Origin: Eggerthellaceae bacterium
Lineage (GTDB): Bacteria; Actinomycetota; Coriobacteriia; Coriobacteriales; Eggerthellaceae
Direction of reading: 5' to 3'
Assembly (NCBI GenBank): GCA_017432445.1
Contig: JAFRJC010000172.1
Location: 1 to 64,000 of the forward strand
DNA: 64,000 bases
Shown here: positions 60,728 through 64,000 of the stretch, piece after piece
How positions within the stretch are numbered: position 1 is the first letter of the stretch
How the letters are laid out: every line of letters begins with the position of its first letter
Program-made: the position numbers and the translations under genes
The notes under the pieces: generated by a model
What the model saw: the letters and a program-made list of their open reading frames with translations, nothing else
What the model was told of the DNA's origin: nothing
The model's database searches: none

Positions 60728-61600
60728 TTACATGAACTGGCCGATGAGCTGGTCAATCGTACCGTCACCCTGCAGCTTGGCAAGAGCGGCGTTGATGGCT
60801 TCGGTCAGAGCCGGGTTGTCCTTGCTCACGACGATGGCATATTCCTCGCCGGTGGCGATGGACTTCACGACCTCGGCATCCTGATAGGCATCGGCGAGCA
60901 TCTTGTCGACGACGGCCTTGTTGGTGCACACGGCAACGGCCTGGCCGGACTGCATGGCTGCAAACGCATCGGTGGAGTTGCCATACGGCTGGGCGGTGGC
61001 GTTCGGGAAGTTCTCCTGGACATAAGCCTCGCCGGTCGTGCCGCTCTGAACGGCGATCTTGACGCCTTCGGCGTTCAGGGCCTCGTCAGCGTTGTCGGCG
61101 GTGATCTCGCCGCCCTTCATGACGGCGATTGCCTGGTCGTCAATGTAGTAGCTCGACGAGAAGTCGATCTCCTTGGCGCGCTCGGGGTCAACCGAGAAGC
61201 CCGAGATGCCCATGTCAGCCTGGCCGCCAGCGGCGATGGCCGGGATGATGGCATCGAACTGCAGCGTCTTGAACTCGGGCTCGAGGCCGAGCTCTGCAGC
61301 AACAGCCTTGGCGATCTCGATGTCGAGACCGACGTACTCACCATTCTCGAGGTTCTCGAACGGCGGGTAGTCAGGCGAGGTTGCGATGGTCAGCTTGCCC
61401 TCGGTGACCAAGGTCATATCGCCCGCGGCAGCGCTTGCAGACGCTTCGCTCGAAGCGCTTGCAGAGGCTTCACTCGAAGCGCTTGCGGAAGCATCGCCCG
61501 AAGCGCTTGCGGAGCTGGCAGAACCTCCCGAAGAGCAGCCCACCAGGGCCAGTGCTGCCACCATGACGGCTGCGGCAGCCAGAACAAGATACTTCTTCAT
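60728..61600 (-). CDS. Extracellular solute-binding lipoprotein for amino acids
   Basis: A 290-residue family-3 binding protein. Lipobox ALVGC ends at Cys22. A Ser/Ala/Glu linker made of repeated SASASSEA units (about 26-58) tethers it. The binding domain starts LTIATSPDYPPFENLENGEYVGLDIEIAKAVAAELG and continues with DFSSSYYIDDQ and VQSGTTGEAYVQ. It would deliver an amino acid to the permease encoded after it. GGAAGG lies upstream of the ATG. The linker is encoded by short tandem DNA repeats. Confidence 0.94.
   Translation of the reverse strand: MKKYLVLAAAAVMVAALALVGCSSGGSASSASASGDASASASSEASASASSEASASAAAGDMTLVTEGKLTIATSPDYPPFENLENGEYVGLDIEIAKAVAAELGLEPEFKTLQFDAIIPAIAAGGQADMGISGFSVDPERAKEIDFSSSYYIDDQAIAVMKGGEITADNADEALNAEGVKIAVQSGTTGEAYVQENFPNATAQPYGNSTDAFAAMQSGQAVAVCTNKAVVDKMLADAYQDAEVVKSIATGEEYAIVVSKDNPALTEAINAALAKLQGDGTIDQLIGQFM
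61435..61512 (-). repeat. Short tandem repeat encoding the lipoprotein linker
   Basis: Units close to GCTTCGCTCGAAGCGCTTGC (24 to 30 bases) recur three times and encode Ser/Ala/Glu-rich segments just after the lipobox. Such in-frame arrays can change copy number and linker length. Confidence 0.7.
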
Positions 61601-61790
61601 GTCTTTCCTTCCCTCTCATTCCGTTGCTGAACGCCTTTTCGCGTTCGTTGCATACAATACCGCAAATCGAACCTCCTCGAAACCCCGTTCTGTTTTGTCA
61701 TGCAGACAGACTGTTTGGGGAGGTGCGCTGACTCTGAATTGCAACACCCTGGGCACATGTTTGCATGATGCGCGCGCGGTTGAGGGCAAT

Positions 61791-61937
61791 CATTGGGGGA
61801 AGCTTTCCCCCAATGGCGGAAAAGCCATGTTCCTCGCAACGAGACACACAATATTTTGTAGTTGGGAAAAGCTGACTCACAAGCATAAAAAAACCTTATT
61901 CATCAGGGAAAAACCCTTTTCCCTTACAGTAAAAAGG
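61791..61937. other. Palindrome and rival hairpins upstream of the MBOAT gene
   Basis: CATTGGGGGAA and TTCCCCCAATG form a perfect 11-base stem with a GCT loop at 61791-61815. Further on, GGGAAAA/TTTTCCC and the overlapping ACCCTTTT/AAAAGGGT (about 61899-61932) are two mutually exclusive hairpins. The rest of the gap (61601-62005) holds the divergent promoter regions of the lipoprotein and MBOAT genes, where no consensus pair is clear. Confidence 0.5.
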
Positions 61938-62005
61938 GTGTAGTATTCACGTTGCAAAAACACGCGCCCAGGCAAACGCAACTAAAACGAAAGGAGGCCG
62001 GGGCT

Positions 62006-63427
62006 TTGGTGTTTTCAAGCCTCATATTCCTTTTCGTATTCCTGGTTGCGCATCTGATTACGTATGCGTTGGTACCCGAGAAGTACCGCAACGCCGTGCT
62101 CCTCGTATCATCGCTCATCTTCTACTCGTGGGGCGGGCCGCGCTACCTCGTCCTGCTCGTAGGAGACACCTTTGCAAGCTGGCTTTTCGCCCGTCTTATC
62201 GACGGCACCGACAAGCCCGCGCTCAAAAAGCTGTTCTTGGTGCTGGAATGCTTGACGTTGCTTGGCGTGCTTGCCGTGTTCAAATACCTGGGATTCATCT
62301 TGGGCAACGTGCAGGCGATCTTCGGCGTGCCCGAGTTGATTCCGCAAATCGTCCTGCCCATCGGCATTTCGTTCTACACTTTCCAGCTCATCTCGTACGT
62401 GGTGGACGTCTACCGCGGTTCCATCCATGCACAGCCGCGGTTCACGCGGCTTCTCCTGTATTCGTCGCTGTTCCACCAGTGCATCGCCGGCCCTATCGTA
62501 CGCTACGAGACCGTCCAGGACGAAATCGAGAGCCGTCGCCCCTCACGCACCGACATCTACTACGGTATTCGCCGTTTTAGCATCGGCGTCGCGAAGAAAG
62601 CCGTCCTCGCAAACTCTTGCGCTTCGGTAGCCGATACGCTGCTGCCCATCGGAACCGATGCGCTATTCACGCAAGTGACCACTGGATACTGGCTGGGAAT
62701 GGCGTTTTTCATGCTTCAGATCTACCTAGACTTCTCCGCGTATTCCGACATGGCCATCGGCATGGGACGCATGGTGGGCTTCCACTACCTGGAAAACTTC
62801 AACTACCCTTACATGGCCACGTCAATCCGCGATTTCTGGCGCCGCTGGCACATCTCGTTGTCGAGCTTCTTCCGTGACTACGTCTACATCCCGCTCGGCG
62901 GTAGCCGCTGCTCGCACGCCAAATACGTGCGCAACATCTTTATCGTGTGGTTCTTAACCGGCATGTGGCACGGCGCAAGCTGGAACTATATCCTGTGGGG
63001 ACTGTACTTCGCCGTGTTCCTCCTACTCGAGAAGTTCGTTATCAAGGATCGGTTGCCCAAAGCGCTCGGCCACGTATATGCCATCGTCGTGGTGTACTTC
63101 GGATGGGTGCTGTTCCACTTTGAAAGCTTCGCCGAAATGGGCTGCGTAGCCGCAGGCGTCTTCGGGCTGGCGGGAAACGGCTTCACGAGCCTGGAGGTTC
63201 ACACGTTGTTCCTTCAGAACATCTTCCTGCTGCTGTTCTGCATCATCGCCTGCACCAACCTGGGCAAGAAGCTGCACAGCACCCTGTTCGAAGCTGCAAA
63301 GCGAAACGATATGGCCCTCATGGTGTACAGCGTGCTCGAAGCAGTGACGCCCGTGGCCCTGCTCATCGTGGCGGTAATCGGACTGGCAGGCGCCAGCTAC
63401 AACCCGTTCATATATTTCCAGTTCTAG
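62006..63427 (+). CDS. MBOAT-family O-acyltransferase (AlgI/DltB-like)
   Basis: A 473-residue membrane protein with about 11 helices. Family motifs: SLIFYSWGGPRYLVLL near 35, FHQCIAGPIVRYE near 155, FNYPYMATSIRDFWRRWHISLSSFFRDYVYIPLGG near 268, and TGMWHGASWNYILWG with the catalytic His. AlgI/PatA proteins of this kind pass acetyl groups across the membrane to cell-surface polymers. The start is probably TTG at 62006 with AAGGAGG eight bases upstream; GTG at 62009 is the alternative, and a frame further upstream lacks a ribosome site. The next gene, 16 bases on, is the expected extracytoplasmic partner. Confidence 0.92.
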   Translation: MVFSSLIFLFVFLVAHLITYALVPEKYRNAVLLVSSLIFYSWGGPRYLVLLVGDTFASWLFARLIDGTDKPALKKLFLVLECLTLLGVLAVFKYLGFILGNVQAIFGVPELIPQIVLPIGISFYTFQLISYVVDVYRGSIHAQPRFTRLLLYSSLFHQCIAGPIVRYETVQDEIESRRPSRTDIYYGIRRFSIGVAKKAVLANSCASVADTLLPIGTDALFTQVTTGYWLGMAFFMLQIYLDFSAYSDMAIGMGRMVGFHYLENFNYPYMATSIRDFWRRWHISLSSFFRDYVYIPLGGSRCSHAKYVRNIFIVWFLTGMWHGASWNYILWGLYFAVFLLLEKFVIKDRLPKALGHVYAIVVVYFGWVLFHFESFAEMGCVAAGVFGLAGNGFTSLEVHTLFLQNIFLLLFCIIACTNLGKKLHSTLFEAAKRNDMALMVYSVLEAVTPVALLIVAVIGLAGASYNPFIYFQF

Positions 63428-63443
63428 GGGGGAGGTGAAGAAC

Positions 63444-64000
63444 ATGTACGATCCGAGCGAATACACGAGCCGTTTCGACCCCATCGTCGATGGGAGCGGC
63501 AAAGCTGGACAATCAGAGCGCAGTGTGCAGTTGAACGTGCAAGACCTCGATCCCGCCGAGCAACCTCGCGTTCAGCAGCCAGCCGAGGCGCCGCGCATGC
63601 GGCGTGCGCAACGCTTCAGGGAGCGCATCACACGCTGGCGCATGGCCGGCGTCGCCGCTTGGGGAGCCGTCATGGTGCTCGGAGCCCTCATAGGCCTGCT
63701 GTTCTTCGCACGCCCTGTCACCTCCGCCGTGGAAATGCGCAACCTCACAACATTCCCCCAAATCACCGCCGAGAGTTTCTTTGATGGCTCGTTCTTCACC
63801 GACCTGTCGCTGTGGTATGCCGACACGTATCCGCTACGCGAGCCCATGGTTGCAGCCGACCACGCCATTGACAGCTTGTTTGGCGTGACGGTAAACGGCG
63901 CCATGGTCGGCGGCAACGTGCGCGCCGACGAGATTCCCGTCGACGAGGGTTCTGCTAGCAGCGGCAGCGAGGACGGCGTCGAGGCTTCTTCAGAGCCTTC
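63444..64000 (+). CDS. DHHW-type partner of the MBOAT protein, partial
   Basis: The first 185 residues of a protein cut by the window edge. A basic cytoplasmic part (1-66) is followed by one membrane helix (about 69-91) and an outside domain with SAVEMRNLTTFPQITAESFFDGSFF and YADTYPLREPMV. These are hallmarks of DHHW/AlgX-like proteins, which place acetyl groups on polymers together with MBOAT proteins; the catalytic part would lie beyond 64000. GGAGGTGA lies upstream of the ATG. A Ser/Gly/Glu-rich stretch begins near residue 170. Confidence 0.85.
   Translation, partial: MYDPSEYTSRFDPIVDGSGKAGQSERSVQLNVQDLDPAEQPRVQQPAEAPRMRRAQRFRERITRWRMAGVAAWGAVMVLGALIGLLFFARPVTSAVEMRNLTTFPQITAESFFDGSFFTDLSLWYADTYPLREPMVAADHAIDSLFGVTVNGAMVGGNVRADEIPVDEGSASSGSEDGVEASSEP

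Overview
The window looks like chromosomal DNA from a high-GC Gram-positive anaerobe of the class Coriobacteriia, most likely family Eggerthellaceae (Slackia/Eggerthella-like). The evidence is overall gene content and sequence style: a four-domain S1 protein, a type III glutamine synthetase, a LytTR-type two-component system, YdbS/YdbT bacterial PH proteins, an ExbB/DUF2149 cluster and the absence of outer-membrane genes. Species cannot be fixed from the sequence alone. I see no rRNA, tRNA, prophage, transposase gene or CRISPR array.

Region 1-13.1 kb (all minus strand): rpsA, a secreted fibronectin-like protein, then a long housekeeping run read from right to left: ruvX-mltG-aroC-aroK-aroB, an aroQ-aminopeptidase P fusion, efp, and after a terminator asp23-nusB-xseB-dxs. 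This joins shikimate synthesis, cell-wall lysis, translation and isoprenoid precursor genes.

Region 13.2-21.6 kb: an NSS-type sodium symporter, an M18 aminopeptidase, a small heat-shock protein, IMP dehydrogenase, a nicotinamidase-like hydrolase, a YerC-type TrpR-like regulator and citramalate synthase.

Region 21.6-27.1 kb: a three-gene unit (ExbB/TolQ-like channel, DUF2149 protein with an ExbD-like motif, 1309-residue surface protein). It is the best candidate here for an undescribed system: a proton-driven machine acting on a cell-surface protein in a single-membrane bacterium. A 164-bp tandem repeat with paired base changes separates it from glnA.

Region 27.6-38.7 kb: type III glutamine synthetase, rpsI and rplM with a strong promoter and long leader, a small hypothetical gene, a NYN-domain protein with a long disordered tail, a LytTR regulator with two kinase-like proteins, and the PH-domain pair.

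Region 38.8-43.4 kb: a second palindromic repeat family, a TIM-barrel/acyl-CoA synthetase fusion, and a LeuA-like protein lacking the canonical metal-binding motifs. Upstream lies a 35-codon leader peptide ending LLGLLLI with its own promoter and an attenuator hairpin, so the unit is probably controlled by leucine supply.

Region 43.8-53.4 kb (plus strand): a complete fructose PTS (fruK, fruA, ptsH, ptsI), leuCDB and metA. LeuCDB could serve both the leucine route and, with CimA, 2-oxobutyrate synthesis for isoleucine. MetA has Glu111, predicting acetyl-CoA use.

Region 53.5-64 kb: a large ABC/FtsX protein with a pentapeptide-like repeat in its ectodomain, an aminotransferase, a universal stress protein, an amino-acid permease fused to an extracellular domain with its binding lipoprotein (no ATPase nearby), and an MBOAT O-acetyltransferase with a DHHW-type partner cut by the window edge.
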